Assembly: GCF_006738645.1 (NCBI RefSeq)
Contig: NZ_AP019700.1
Coordinates: 5,762,351-5,826,350, forward strand
Source: Stella humosa
GTDB taxonomy: Bacteria; Pseudomonadota; Alphaproteobacteria; ATCC43930; Allostellaceae
Direction: 5' to 3'
DNA length: 64,000 nucleotides
Under the pieces are notes generated by a model. The model was not told the DNA's origin, ran no database searches, and was given only the letters and a program-made list of their open reading frames with translations. Below, in pieces: positions 50,981 to 58,472 of this stretch. Position 1 is the first letter of the stretch; each line of letters starts with the position of its first letter. A program made the position numbers and the translations under genes.

Positions 50981-51886
50981 ATGCAGCGCGATCTCATCGG
51001 CTATGCGGACCGGCCGCCGCGGGCCGACTGGCCGGGCGGGGCCAGGGTGGCGGTCAACTTCGTCCTCAACTACGAGGAGGGGTCGGAGTATTCGATCCTC
51101 GAAGGTGACGGCCGGGTCGAGATCGGCCTGGCCGAGGCCGCCGGCGGCCGGGTGCCGGTGGGCGAACGCGACCTGGCTTTCGAGACGATGTACGAGTTCG
51201 GCAGCCGTGTCGGGTTCTGGCGGGTGATGCGGCTGTTCGCCGAGCGGCGGCTGCCGATGACGATCTTCGGCTGCGCCATGGCGCTTGAGCGCAATCCCCA
51301 TGCGGTCGAGGCGATCGTCGCCGCCGGGCACGACATCTGCAGCCACGGCTGGCGCTGGGTCGAGCATTTCCGGCTGTCGGAGGCCGAGGAGCGGGATCAC
51401 ATCCAGCGCGCGGTCGAGAGCATTGCCCGGATCGCCGGCGAACGGCCGGCCGGCTGGTATTGCCGCTACGGGCCGAGCACGAACACCCGCCGCCTGCTCG
51501 TCGAGGAAGGGGGCTTTCTCTACGATTCCGATGCCTACAACGACGAGCTGCCCTACTGGGTGACCGTGTCGGGCCGCGACCATCTGGTCGTGCCCTACAC
51601 GATGGACACGAACGACGCCAAGTTCACGATGCCCGCCGGCTTCGCCAACGGCGATGCCTTCTTCACCTATCTGCGCGATGCCTTCGACCAGCTCTACGAG
51701 GAGGGGGCCGACACGCCGCGGATGATGTCGATCGGCCTGCACCCGCGCATCGTCGGCCGGCCGGGGCGGGCCCGGGGCCTCGCCCGTTTTCTCGATCATG
51801 TGATCGGCCACGACCGCACCTGGGTCTGCCGGCGCCTCGATCTTGCCCGCCACTGGATCGGGCGTCATCCGCCAGCCGGGGCATGA
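50981..51886 (+). CDS. puuE: PuuE-type polysaccharide-deacetylase-fold enzyme (allantoinase-like)
   Basis: A 301-residue protein that closely follows PuuE, the metal-independent allantoinase of the carbohydrate-esterase 4 fold. The RDLIGYADRPPRADWPGGARVAVNFVLNYEEGSE start, FETMYEFGSRVGFWRVMRLF, DICSHGWRWVEHF and FLYDSDAYNDELPYW are all family blocks. GGGAGGGG precedes the ATG. No allantoicase or urate genes are here, so it may act on another cyclic ureide or amide. It starts the operon running into the GntR, CitE, isochorismatase and amidohydrolase genes. Confidence 0.85.
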   Translation: MQRDLIGYADRPPRADWPGGARVAVNFVLNYEEGSEYSILEGDGRVEIGLAEAAGGRVPVGERDLAFETMYEFGSRVGFWRVMRLFAERRLPMTIFGCAMALERNPHAVEAIVAAGHDICSHGWRWVEHFRLSEAEERDHIQRAVESIARIAGERPAGWYCRYGPSTNTRRLLVEEGGFLYDSDAYNDELPYWVTVSGRDHLVVPYTMDTNDAKFTMPAGFANGDAFFTYLRDAFDQLYEEGADTPRMMSIGLHPRIVGRPGRARGLARFLDHVIGHDRTWVCRRLDLARHWIGRHPPAGA

Positions 51887-52542
51887 GCCCGGTCCCCAAG
51901 CCGATCCCATACCGGCTGGCAGAGCAGATCCGCCACGGCATCATCACTGGCCGCTACCGGCCCGGCGCGGCCCTGCGCGAGCAGGGGCTGGAGGCCGAGT
52001 ACGGGGCCAGCCGCGGCCCCGTGCGCGAGGCGCTGCGCCTGCTGGAGCTGCGCGGCCTGACGGTGCACGAGCCCCGGCGCGGGTTTCGCGTGCGCAGCTA
52101 CTCGCCGGAGGCGATCGAGCAGATCTACCGCCTGCGCGCCCTGCTGGAGCGCCACTCGGTCGAGAGCCTGGCCGGCCGCGACCTGGAGCCGCTGGTGAGC
52201 GCGCTCGAGCAGAGCAACCGGCGCATGCGTGACCATTTCAGGCGCCGCGACCTTGAGGCCTATCTGCATGAGAACAACGTCTTCCACCGGCTGATCCTCG
52301 ATTTCGGCGGCAACGAGCCGCTGCGCCGGCCCCTCGACATGCTGAACGAGATGGCCGAGCCCATCCGTTGGGCGCTGCTGGCCGAGAAGCTGACGCGCAG
52401 CCGGTCCGTGGCGGAGCATGAACGGATCACGCGCTTCCTGGCCGAGGGGCGCCTCTTCGATGCCGCCCGGGTGACCGAGGCGCACATCCTCGACAAGCTG
52501 CCGGCGGCCCAGGCGGCACTCGCAGAAAATTGTAGACAATGA
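51883..52542 (+). CDS. GntR-family (FCD-domain) transcriptional regulator
   Basis: A 219-residue regulator. The N-terminal winged HTH reads YRLAEQIRHGIITGRYRPGAALREQGLEAEYGASRGPVREALRLLE (shown by its hallmark GPVREALR). The C-terminal FCD domain carries the metal/ligand region (HENNVFHRLIL, His-containing VAEHERITRFL). It overlaps the puuE-like stop by ATGA. Palindromes TTGTCTACAA (50920) and TTGTAGACAA (52530) are its probable operators. Its likely inducer is an organic acid made in this pathway. Confidence 0.93.
   Translation: MSPVPKPIPYRLAEQIRHGIITGRYRPGAALREQGLEAEYGASRGPVREALRLLELRGLTVHEPRRGFRVRSYSPEAIEQIYRLRALLERHSVESLAGRDLEPLVSALEQSNRRMRDHFRRRDLEAYLHENNVFHRLILDFGGNEPLRRPLDMLNEMAEPIRWALLAEKLTRSRSVAEHERITRFLAEGRLFDAARVTEAHILDKLPAAQAALAENCRQ
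52529..52540. promoter_or_regulatory. Putative GntR operator ATTGTAGACAAT at the 3' end of the gntR gene
   Basis: A 12-bp palindrome with 5-bp arms around AG. It overlaps the last codons and stop of the GntR gene and precedes the CitE-like gene. It matches the site at 50920. Its presence here suggests an internal promoter for the downstream enzymes and argues that CitE does not start at the ATG (52539) inside the palindrome. Confidence 0.55.
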
Positions 52543-52601
52543 TGCTTGGGCGCCTAGCCTCGGTGCCGACCACGACGAGGCCTACCACGGTGAGGATCGC
52601 G

Positions 52602-53468
52602 ATGCGCCGACTCCGGCGAAGCAAGCTGTTCGTCCCCGGCAGCCGCCCGGAGCTCTTCGACAAGGCGTTCGCGTCGGCCGCGGACGGCATCTCCTTCGAC
52701 CTGGAGGATGCGGTTGCCGCCGCGCAGAAGGCCGATGCGCGCGTGGCCGTGGCGCGCGCCCTGCGTGCGGCCGCCGGATCGGCCAAGGAGGTCATCGTCC
52801 GCGTCAATCCGCTGGCGAGCGGGCTGATGTTCGACGACATCCTGGAAGTGGCGGGCAGCGGCCTCGATGTCGTCAACGTGCCCAAGGTCGAGAGCCCGCG
52901 CGACCTGCATGTCGCCGAGGAGCTGCTGGCCCATGTCGAGCGCAAGCTGGGCCTGAAGGCCCGGATCGGTTTGATGCCGACGATCGAGTCCGCGGCCGGC
53001 CTGCGCCATGCCCATGCCATCGCCACCGCCTCTGGCCGGGTGGTGGCCCTGCAGCTCGGCACTGGCGATCTTGCGGCCAGCACCGGGCTGCGTCCGACGA
53101 CCGAGGGATTGACCGCGATCCGCACCATGCTGCTGCTGGCCGCGGCCGAGGCCGGGGTCGATGCGCTCGACAGTGCCTTCACCGGCATCGCCGACCTCGC
53201 GGCCTTCGAGCGGGATGCCGAGGCCTCCCGCGGGCTGGGTTTCCGCGGCAAGAGCTGCATCCACCCGACCCAGGTGCCGATCGCCAATCGCGTGTTCGCC
53301 CCGACCGCTGCGGAAGTGGCGACGGCCCGCCGCCTGGTCGCGGCCTACGACGCCGCGGTGCGGGACGGCATCGGCGCGATTGCCCATGAAGGCCGGCTGG
53401 TGGACCTGCCGATCGCCGAGACGGCGAGGGACCTGGTTCGGGCGGCATCGATCGAACAGGAGGGGTGA
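52602..53468 (+). CDS. HpcH/HpaI aldolase/citrate lyase beta-subunit (CitE)-like C-C lyase
   Basis: A 288-residue TIM-barrel lyase. RRSKLFVPGSRPELFDKAF, then ISFDLEDAV with metal-binding Glu/Asp, VNVPKVES and GFRGKSCIHPTQVPIAN at the C-terminus are CitE/malyl-CoA lyase signatures. ATG 52602 is chosen because GAGG sits 7 nt upstream; the ATG at 52539 lies within an operator-like palindrome and would add 21 non-homologous residues. It likely cleaves or forms a hydroxyacyl-CoA in the pathway fed by the TRAP importer. Confidence 0.88.
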   Translation: MRRLRRSKLFVPGSRPELFDKAFASAADGISFDLEDAVAAAQKADARVAVARALRAAAGSAKEVIVRVNPLASGLMFDDILEVAGSGLDVVNVPKVESPRDLHVAEELLAHVERKLGLKARIGLMPTIESAAGLRHAHAIATASGRVVALQLGTGDLAASTGLRPTTEGLTAIRTMLLLAAAEAGVDALDSAFTGIADLAAFERDAEASRGLGFRGKSCIHPTQVPIANRVFAPTAAEVATARRLVAAYDAAVRDGIGAIAHEGRLVDLPIAETARDLVRAASIEQEG

Positions 53469-54163
53469 TGGACGAGCGGGAATGGGATCGGTACCTGACG
53501 GATGCCGATCGCGCGGTGATGGCGCGGGCACGCTTCGGCCGCCGGATGGGCTTCGGCCGGCGGCCGGCGCTCCTGGCCATCGACTGCCAGCGCTACATGG
53601 TGGGCGAGCGCGGCGTCGACGACGGCCGCTATCCCAGCAGCTGCGGCCCCATCGGCTGGGCCGCCGTCGACCAGGTGGCACGCCTGGCACACGCCGCCCG
53701 CTCGGCCGGGGCGCCGGTCTTCTTCACCCGCTTCACGCTCGATCCGGGCGGCAGCGATATCGGCGTCTATGGCCGCAAGCGCGATCTGCTGCAGCGCGAG
53801 GACTGGTGCCTCGACGGCACTCCAGGTGCCGAGCTGCTGCCGGAACTCGGGCCGGAGCCGGGCGACGTGGTCTTCGTCAAGAAGAAGCCGAGCGGCTTCT
53901 TCGGCACCCCGCTGCTGAGCTATCTGGTCGATCGCGGGGTGGACACCGTGATCGTCGTCGGCGGGGCGACCAGCAACTGCGTGCGGGCGACGGTGTTCGA
54001 CTCGTCCTCCTACAACTTCCGCACGATCGTTGCGCGCGAGGCGGTCTTCGACCGCATCCCGATCTCCCACGCAGTCAGCCTCTTCGACATGGACCGGCAG
54101 TTCGCCGATGTGGTCGGCTGCGACGACATCGTCGCCTACCTCGAGGGGCTGGCGGCCGGTTGA
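53468..54163 (+). CDS. Isochorismatase-fold cysteine hydrolase (N-carbamoylsarcosine amidase-like)
   Basis: A 231-residue hydrolase. The catalytic triad is Asp in LAIDCQRYM, Lys in VKKKPSGFFGT and Cys in TSNCVRATVFD. SGFFGTPL with the cysteine motif TSNCVRA points to the amidase group (N-carbamoylsarcosine amidase, maleamate amidohydrolase, biuret hydrolase) rather than isochorismatase proper. ATG overlaps the CitE stop by one base, with AGGAGGGG 4 nt upstream. Together with the PuuE-like enzyme it suggests stepwise C-N bond hydrolysis. Confidence 0.9.
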   Translation: MDEREWDRYLTDADRAVMARARFGRRMGFGRRPALLAIDCQRYMVGERGVDDGRYPSSCGPIGWAAVDQVARLAHAARSAGAPVFFTRFTLDPGGSDIGVYGRKRDLLQREDWCLDGTPGAELLPELGPEPGDVVFVKKKPSGFFGTPLLSYLVDRGVDTVIVVGGATSNCVRATVFDSSSYNFRTIVAREAVFDRIPISHAVSLFDMDRQFADVVGCDDIVAYLEGLAAG

Positions 54164-54208
54164 CCCAGCCGGCATTCTGAACAGCGGAAAACATAGGAGG
54201 GATATGCC

Positions 54209-55228
54209 GTGGTGGCGAGGAACGAAGCCTGGCTGGCGCTGACGGCCGAGGACGCGCTGGAGCCGGACCTGCCGATCTGCGACCCGCACCACCACTTGTG
54301 GGAGGGCCGGGACGACTACATCGAGCCACGCTACCTGCTGGACGATATCCTGGTGGACCTGCGCGCCGGCCACAACATCGTCTCGACCGTGTTCGTCGAA
54401 TGCGGGGCGATGTACCGCCAGGACGGGCCGGAGGAGCTGCGCTGCGTCGGCGAGACGGAATTCGTGAACGGCATCGCGGCGATGAGCGCGTCCGGCGGCT
54501 ATGGCGCCTGCCGGATCGCCGCCGGCATCGTCGGCTACGTGCCGCTGCTGATGGGCGATGCCGCGTCGGCCCGCGCGCTCGATGCCCAGATCGCCGCCGG
54601 CAACGGTCGCTTCCGCGGCATTCGCGTCAGCGGCGCCTGGCACGCCAGCCCGGACCTGGTCCGGCACCGCACCAACCCGCCGCCCAATATCTATGCCGAG
54701 CCGGGTTTCCTGGCGGGCTTCGCCCATCTGGCGCCGCGCGGCCTGACCTTCGAGGGCTGGTGCTACCATACCCAGATCCCGCACCTGACGGCGCTGGCGC
54801 GGGCCTTCCCGGATACCACCATCATCCTGGATCATTTCGGCGGTCCGCTCGGCGTCGGCCCCTATGCCGGCCGCGGCGACGAGGTCTTCGCCGAATGGCG
54901 ATCGGCAATTGGCGACCTCGCCGCCTGTCCCAACGTGGTGGCCAAGCTGGGCGGGCTGGTGATGTCGATCAACGGCTTCGGCTTCGAGCGCAACCCGCGC
55001 CCGCCGACCAGCGAAGAGCTGATGCAGGCGACGCGGCGCTACTACGAGCATACGATCGAGCTGTTCGGCGTCGAGCGCTGCATGTTCGAATCGAACTTCC
55101 CGGTCGACAAGGGGAGCTGCAGCTACACCGTGCTGTGGAATTCCTTCAAGCGGCTGACGGCCGGCTATTCGCCGTCCGAGCGGGCCAGCCTCTTCCACGA
55201 CACGGCGGCCCGCGTCTACCGGCTGTAG
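54209..55228 (+). CDS. Amidohydrolase-2 family TIM-barrel hydrolase (PDC lactonase-like)
   Basis: A 339-residue TIM-barrel hydrolase. It begins with ICDPHHHLWEGRDDY, the metal-site strand of the amidohydrolase-2 group. Later blocks are RFRGIRVSGAW, ILDHFGGPLG and CMFESNFPVDKG. These match 2-pyrone-4,6-dicarboxylate lactonase and related lactone or amide hydrolases. The start is GTG 54209: AGGAGG sits 8 nt before it, while an ATG at 54204 is out of frame. It is the last gene of the puuE-led operon. Confidence 0.88.
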   Translation: MVARNEAWLALTAEDALEPDLPICDPHHHLWEGRDDYIEPRYLLDDILVDLRAGHNIVSTVFVECGAMYRQDGPEELRCVGETEFVNGIAAMSASGGYGACRIAAGIVGYVPLLMGDAASARALDAQIAAGNGRFRGIRVSGAWHASPDLVRHRTNPPPNIYAEPGFLAGFAHLAPRGLTFEGWCYHTQIPHLTALARAFPDTTIILDHFGGPLGVGPYAGRGDEVFAEWRSAIGDLAACPNVVAKLGGLVMSINGFGFERNPRPPTSEELMQATRRYYEHTIELFGVERCMFESNFPVDKGSCSYTVLWNSFKRLTAGYSPSERASLFHDTAARVYRL

Positions 55229-55240
55229 GATCGCGAAGGC

Positions 55241-56938
55241 TCAGGCGGCCTTGGTCGCCTGGGCCTCCGCCACCGCATCGGTGATCTGCGCACGGTACTC
55301 GACCGCCGGTGCGGCGACCCCGTGGGCCAGCAGGGTGCGGCGCACGCCGACCGATGCGCCGGTGATGAAGAAGCGCACATTGCCGCGCGCGGCCTTGCGG
55401 GCGGCACCCGCCAGCGTGTTGGCAGCGGTCGAATCGAGGAAGGGCACGGCCGACAGGTCGACGACGAAGGCCCGGCGCTGGTCGGCGATGCGGTCCAGCA
55501 CCGCGCCCACGGTCGAGGCCGCGCCGAAGAAGAGCGGGCCGGTGATGCGATAGACGACGACGTCCGGGTCGGCGGCAAGCGCGGGATCGAAGGGCACGCG
55601 CTCCCGCGCGTCGGCCTGGTCGTCGATCGCCTCGATGGCGGTCGCGGTCGCCATGCGGTGGACGAAGAGCAGCGTGCCCAGCGCGAAGCCGACCAGGATG
55701 CCCTCGGTCAGGTCGCGGAAGACTGTCAGCAGGAAGGTCGCGAGCAGCACCACCGCATCCCCGCGCGAAGCGCGCAGCAGGGTCGCCATCTCGTGCCGCT
55801 CGATCATCTTCCAGGCGACGAGCGCCAGCACGGCCGCCAGGGCGGCCAGCGGCACGTAGGCGGCGAGCGGGGCCGCCACCAGCATGAAGACCAGCAGGAA
55901 GATCGAATGCAGCATGCCCGCGACCGGCCCGCGCGCGCCGGAGCGGACGTTGGTGGCCGTGCGCGCGATCGTGCCGGTGGCGCAGATGCCGCCGAACAGG
56001 GCCGAGCCGATGTTGGCCGCACCCTGCGCCACCAGCTCGCAGTTCGAGCGGTGGCGCCGACCGGTCATGCCGTCGGCCACCACCGCCGACAGCAGCGACT
56101 CGATCGCCCCCAGCAGGGCAAAGGCCAGCGCATCGGGCAGGACCGCCTGCACCCGCTCCCAGGACACCGGCGGCAGCTCCGGCCAGGGCAGGGTGCTGGG
56201 GATGCCGCCGAAGCGGGTCCCGATCGTCTCGACCGGCAGCGCCAGGAGGGCGGCCGCGACGGACACCAGCACGACCGCGATCAGCAGCCCGGGCCAAGCC
56301 GGGCGCCAGCGCCGGAGGCCGGAGATGATGGCGATGGTAGCGACGGCCACCGCCAGCGCCGCCGGGTTGAGCGTGCCGGCGGCACCCCACAGGGTGGCGA
56401 CCTTGTCGACGATCTCGCCCGGCTCGCGACCGGCCAGGGTCAACCCCAGCAGTTCCTTCACCTGGCTGGCGAAGATGATGACGGCGATCCCGGCTGTGAA
56501 GCCCACTGTGACGGGGTAGGGGATGAACTTGACGTAGGTGCCCAGGCGCAGGAACCCCAGCGCCAGCAGGATGAAACCGGCCAGCATCGTCGCCAGCAGC
56601 AGCCCGTCCATGCCGTGCCGGTCGACCGTGGCGGCCACCAGGATGATGAAGGCGCCGGCGGGGCCGCCGACCTGGAAGCGGCTGCCACCCAGGGCCGAGA
56701 TGAGGAAGCCGCCGATGATGGCGGTGTAGAGGCCGCGTTCCGGCCCGGCACCCGACGCGATGGCGATCGCCATGGACAGCGGCAGGGCCACGATGGCGAC
56801 GGTAAGGCCGGCGATCATGTCGGCACGAAGGTCGGCCGCGCGATAGCCCTCACGCAGGACGGTCACCAGCTTGGGCGTGAACAGCTCGGCGAAGGTGGGC
56901 TCGGGGGGCCGGCGGGGCCCGGTGGCGCGGTCTTCCAT
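55241..56938 (-). CDS. SulP-family anion transporter with C-terminal STAS domain
   Basis: A 565-residue inner-membrane transporter. Residues about 35-440 hold the 14-helix SulP core (AGLTVAIVALPLSMAIAIASGAGPERGLYTAIIGG; GGPAGAFIILVAATV). The cytoplasmic STAS domain (residues about 455-560) contains VPFLDSTAANTL with the anti-sigma-antagonist loop. It could carry sulfate, bicarbonate or a carboxylate. It lies 6 bp after a small XRE gene, apparently in one operon, so that regulator probably sets its expression. Confidence 0.95.
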   Translation of the reverse strand: MEDRATGPRRPPEPTFAELFTPKLVTVLREGYRAADLRADMIAGLTVAIVALPLSMAIAIASGAGPERGLYTAIIGGFLISALGGSRFQVGGPAGAFIILVAATVDRHGMDGLLLATMLAGFILLALGFLRLGTYVKFIPYPVTVGFTAGIAVIIFASQVKELLGLTLAGREPGEIVDKVATLWGAAGTLNPAALAVAVATIAIISGLRRWRPAWPGLLIAVVLVSVAAALLALPVETIGTRFGGIPSTLPWPELPPVSWERVQAVLPDALAFALLGAIESLLSAVVADGMTGRRHRSNCELVAQGAANIGSALFGGICATGTIARTATNVRSGARGPVAGMLHSIFLLVFMLVAAPLAAYVPLAALAAVLALVAWKMIERHEMATLLRASRGDAVVLLATFLLTVFRDLTEGILVGFALGTLLFVHRMATATAIEAIDDQADARERVPFDPALAADPDVVVYRITGPLFFGAASTVGAVLDRIADQRRAFVVDLSAVPFLDSTAANTLAGAARKAARGNVRFFITGASVGVRRTLLAHGVAAPAVEYRAQITDAVAEAQATKAA

Positions 56939-56944
56939 CTCCGG

Positions 56945-57196
56945 CTACCGCGGCTCGCGAAAGCGGACGCCGCGCCCGCCGCCCTCGCTGCGGGCATGGT
57001 CGCCGATCAGCTCGACGCCGGCGCGGTGGAAGGCGTCCACCACCTTGGTCAGCGTGTCGACGACGCCACGGACATTGCCGTCGCTGGCCTCCATCCGCTG
57101 GATGGTCGGCAGGGAGACGCCCGCCATCTCGGCCAGCGTGCGCTGGTCTATGCCGAGCAGCGCGCGGCCGGCGCGCATCTGGCCGGCGGTGATCAT
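56945..57196 (-). CDS. Small XRE-family helix-turn-helix regulator
   Basis: An 83-residue single-domain regulator: MRAGRALLGIDQRTLAEMAG followed by SLPTIQRMEASDG is a clear XRE HTH. The remainder, TLTKVVDAFHRAGVEL, resembles the short XRE regulators that often precede SulP genes in alphaproteobacteria. Upstream, a TATTAT -10 and an ATGTTGA/TCAACAT inverted repeat over the -35 suggest autorepression. Confidence 0.92.
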   Translation of the reverse strand: MITAGQMRAGRALLGIDQRTLAEMAGVSLPTIQRMEASDGNVRGVVDTLTKVVDAFHRAGVELIGDHARSEGGGRGVRFREPR

Positions 57197-57231
57197 GCCA
57201 GGGGTGCCTTACGATCCATGATGATCGCAGG

Positions 57232-57261
57232 ATAATACCCCTATGTTGATGTTTTCAACAT
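57232..57261 (-). promoter_or_regulatory. Promoter with overlapping operator for the XRE-SulP operon
   Basis: On the minus strand, TTGAAA (57258-57253) and TATTAT (57237-57232), 15 bp apart, form a sigma-70-like promoter. A perfect inverted repeat ATGTTGA-N5-TCAACAT (57243-57261) covers the -35 and spacer. The XRE start codon is at 57196, giving a leader of roughly 30 nt. The arrangement suits repression by blocking RNA polymerase. Confidence 0.5.
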
Positions 57262-57320
57262 GGATGTTGGATGCTGGAGCATGCCGCCGGCGTACCCCGC
57301 CGGCGGCATGCCCACCCGCG

Positions 57321-57692
57321 TCAGGCGGCGGCGCTGAAGATCATCTCGACCTTGAGGTCGGGATGGGCCAGCTCGACCTTGGCGCAGCAGCGCACCGGCA
57401 GGTTCGCTTGGTCGAGCCACGCGTCATAGACGGCGTTCACTTCCTGGAAGTAGCGCATGTCGGTCAGCCAGATCTGGACGGTCAGCAGCTTCGACTTGCT
57501 GCTGCCGGCGGCGGCCAGCCGCTCTTCGGCCCGGGCCAGGCACTGCGCGGCCTGCTCGGCGGCGGTGCCGCCGAACGGGCGGTTGCCGGTGGTCACAAAA
57601 TTGACGACGCCGTTGTAGACGACGACCTGGCTGGCCCGGTCGAGCCCGGTGCCGGGCGTGCCGGGGTTCCGGCCGTGACGCACGATGGACAT
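57321..57692 (-). CDS. RidA/YjgF-family protein
   Basis: A 123-residue RidA-like protein. VVVYNGVVNFVTTGN, QAAQCLARAEERLAAAGSSKSKLLTVQIWLTDM and the closing VRCCAKVELAHPDLKVEMIFSA match the family, whose canonical members hydrolyse reactive enamine/imine intermediates. The catalytic Arg expected in the LPVR(C/S) strand is present, in NLPVRCC. GAGG precedes ATG 57692. It stands alone, divergent from the pyrophosphatase. Confidence 0.93.
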   Translation of the reverse strand: MSIVRHGRNPGTPGTGLDRASQVVVYNGVVNFVTTGNRPFGGTAAEQAAQCLARAEERLAAAGSSKSKLLTVQIWLTDMRYFQEVNAVYDAWLDQANLPVRCCAKVELAHPDLKVEMIFSAAA

Positions 57693-57827
57693 GATACCTC
57701 GCGTGGAGAAAAGGACTGGGGAGGGATGGCCGGGCATGGGATCGGCCCGGCCCATGCAGCCTAACCCCTGCGGGCGCGGGCGACAAAGTGTCGCCGAAGG
57801 GCGCGGCCATTTGCCGTGCGGGTGCCC

Positions 57828-57857
57828 TTGGTCCGCGCTTATGCAGTGCAATATAAC
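57828..57857 (+). promoter_or_regulatory. ppa promoter, apparently giving a leaderless mRNA
   Basis: TTGGTC (57828-57833), an 18-bp spacer and TATAAC (57852-57857) make a sound sigma-70 promoter. Transcription would start about 7 nt after the -10, at the A of the ppa ATG (57864). There is no ribosome-binding site before that ATG, which supports leaderless translation. Confidence 0.5.
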
Positions 57858-57863
57858 GCCTGC

Positions 57864-58400
57864 ATGGACATCTCGAAGATCTCGGCGGGGCGCAATCCCC
57901 CGCACGACCTGCATGCGCTGATCGAAATCCCGATCGGCGGCGTTCCCGTGAAGTACGAGTTGGACAAGGAATCGGGGGCGATGTTCGTCGACCGCTTCCT
58001 GCACACTGCCATGTTCTATCCCGGCAACTACGGCTTCATCCCCCACACCCTGTCCGACGACGGCGACCCCTGCGACGTGCTGGTGGTCGGCAACGTGCCG
58101 GTCGTGCCGGGGGCGGTGATCCGCTGCCGGCCGGTCGGCGCCCTGCTGATGGAGGATGAGAGCGGCTTCGACGAGAAGATCCTGGCGGTCCCGGTCGACA
58201 AGCTGCACCCGTTCTATTCCGACATCCGCAGCTATCGCGACCTGCCGACGGTGCTGGTCGAGCAGATCGCCCACTTCTTCGAGCACTACAAGGACCTCGA
58301 GAAGGGCAAGTGGGTGAAGGTGGTGCGCTGGGTCGACACCGCCGAGGCCGAGGCCCTGATCCTGGCCGGCCTGGAGCGCGAGGCGGCCGCCAAGGGCTGA
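57864..58400 (+). CDS. ppa: Inorganic pyrophosphatase (family I)
   Basis: A 178-residue soluble enzyme that hydrolyses PPi and drives biosynthetic reactions. Family I sites are present: ALIEIPIGGVPVKYELDKESG, FYPGNYGFIPHTLSDDGDPCDVLV (the DxDPxD metal signature) and DIRSYRDLP. Length matches bacterial hexameric PPases. ATG 57864 is used; an upstream in-frame GTG would add 16 residues through the promoter. A strong bidirectional hairpin follows the stop. Confidence 0.97.
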   Translation: MDISKISAGRNPPHDLHALIEIPIGGVPVKYELDKESGAMFVDRFLHTAMFYPGNYGFIPHTLSDDGDPCDVLVVGNVPVVPGAVIRCRPVGALLMEDESGFDEKILAVPVDKLHPFYSDIRSYRDLPTVLVEQIAHFFEHYKDLEKGKWVKVVRWVDTAEAEALILAGLEREAAAKG

Positions 58401-58415
58401 CCTGCCCCGAAACGC

Positions 58416-58454
58416 GCCGGGCCGGGTGAGGGAACATCCCTCACCCGGCCCGGC
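58416..58454. terminator. Strong bidirectional hairpin between ppa and the repeat-protein gene
   Basis: Perfect 18-bp arms (58416-58433 and 58437-58454) with a 3-nt tip lie 15 bp after the ppa stop and 18 bp after the stop of the convergent small gene. Position and stability fit a shared terminator for both strands, although neither side has a T-run. Confidence 0.75.
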
Positions 58455-58472
58455 AGGCGGTCGGTCGCTGGT

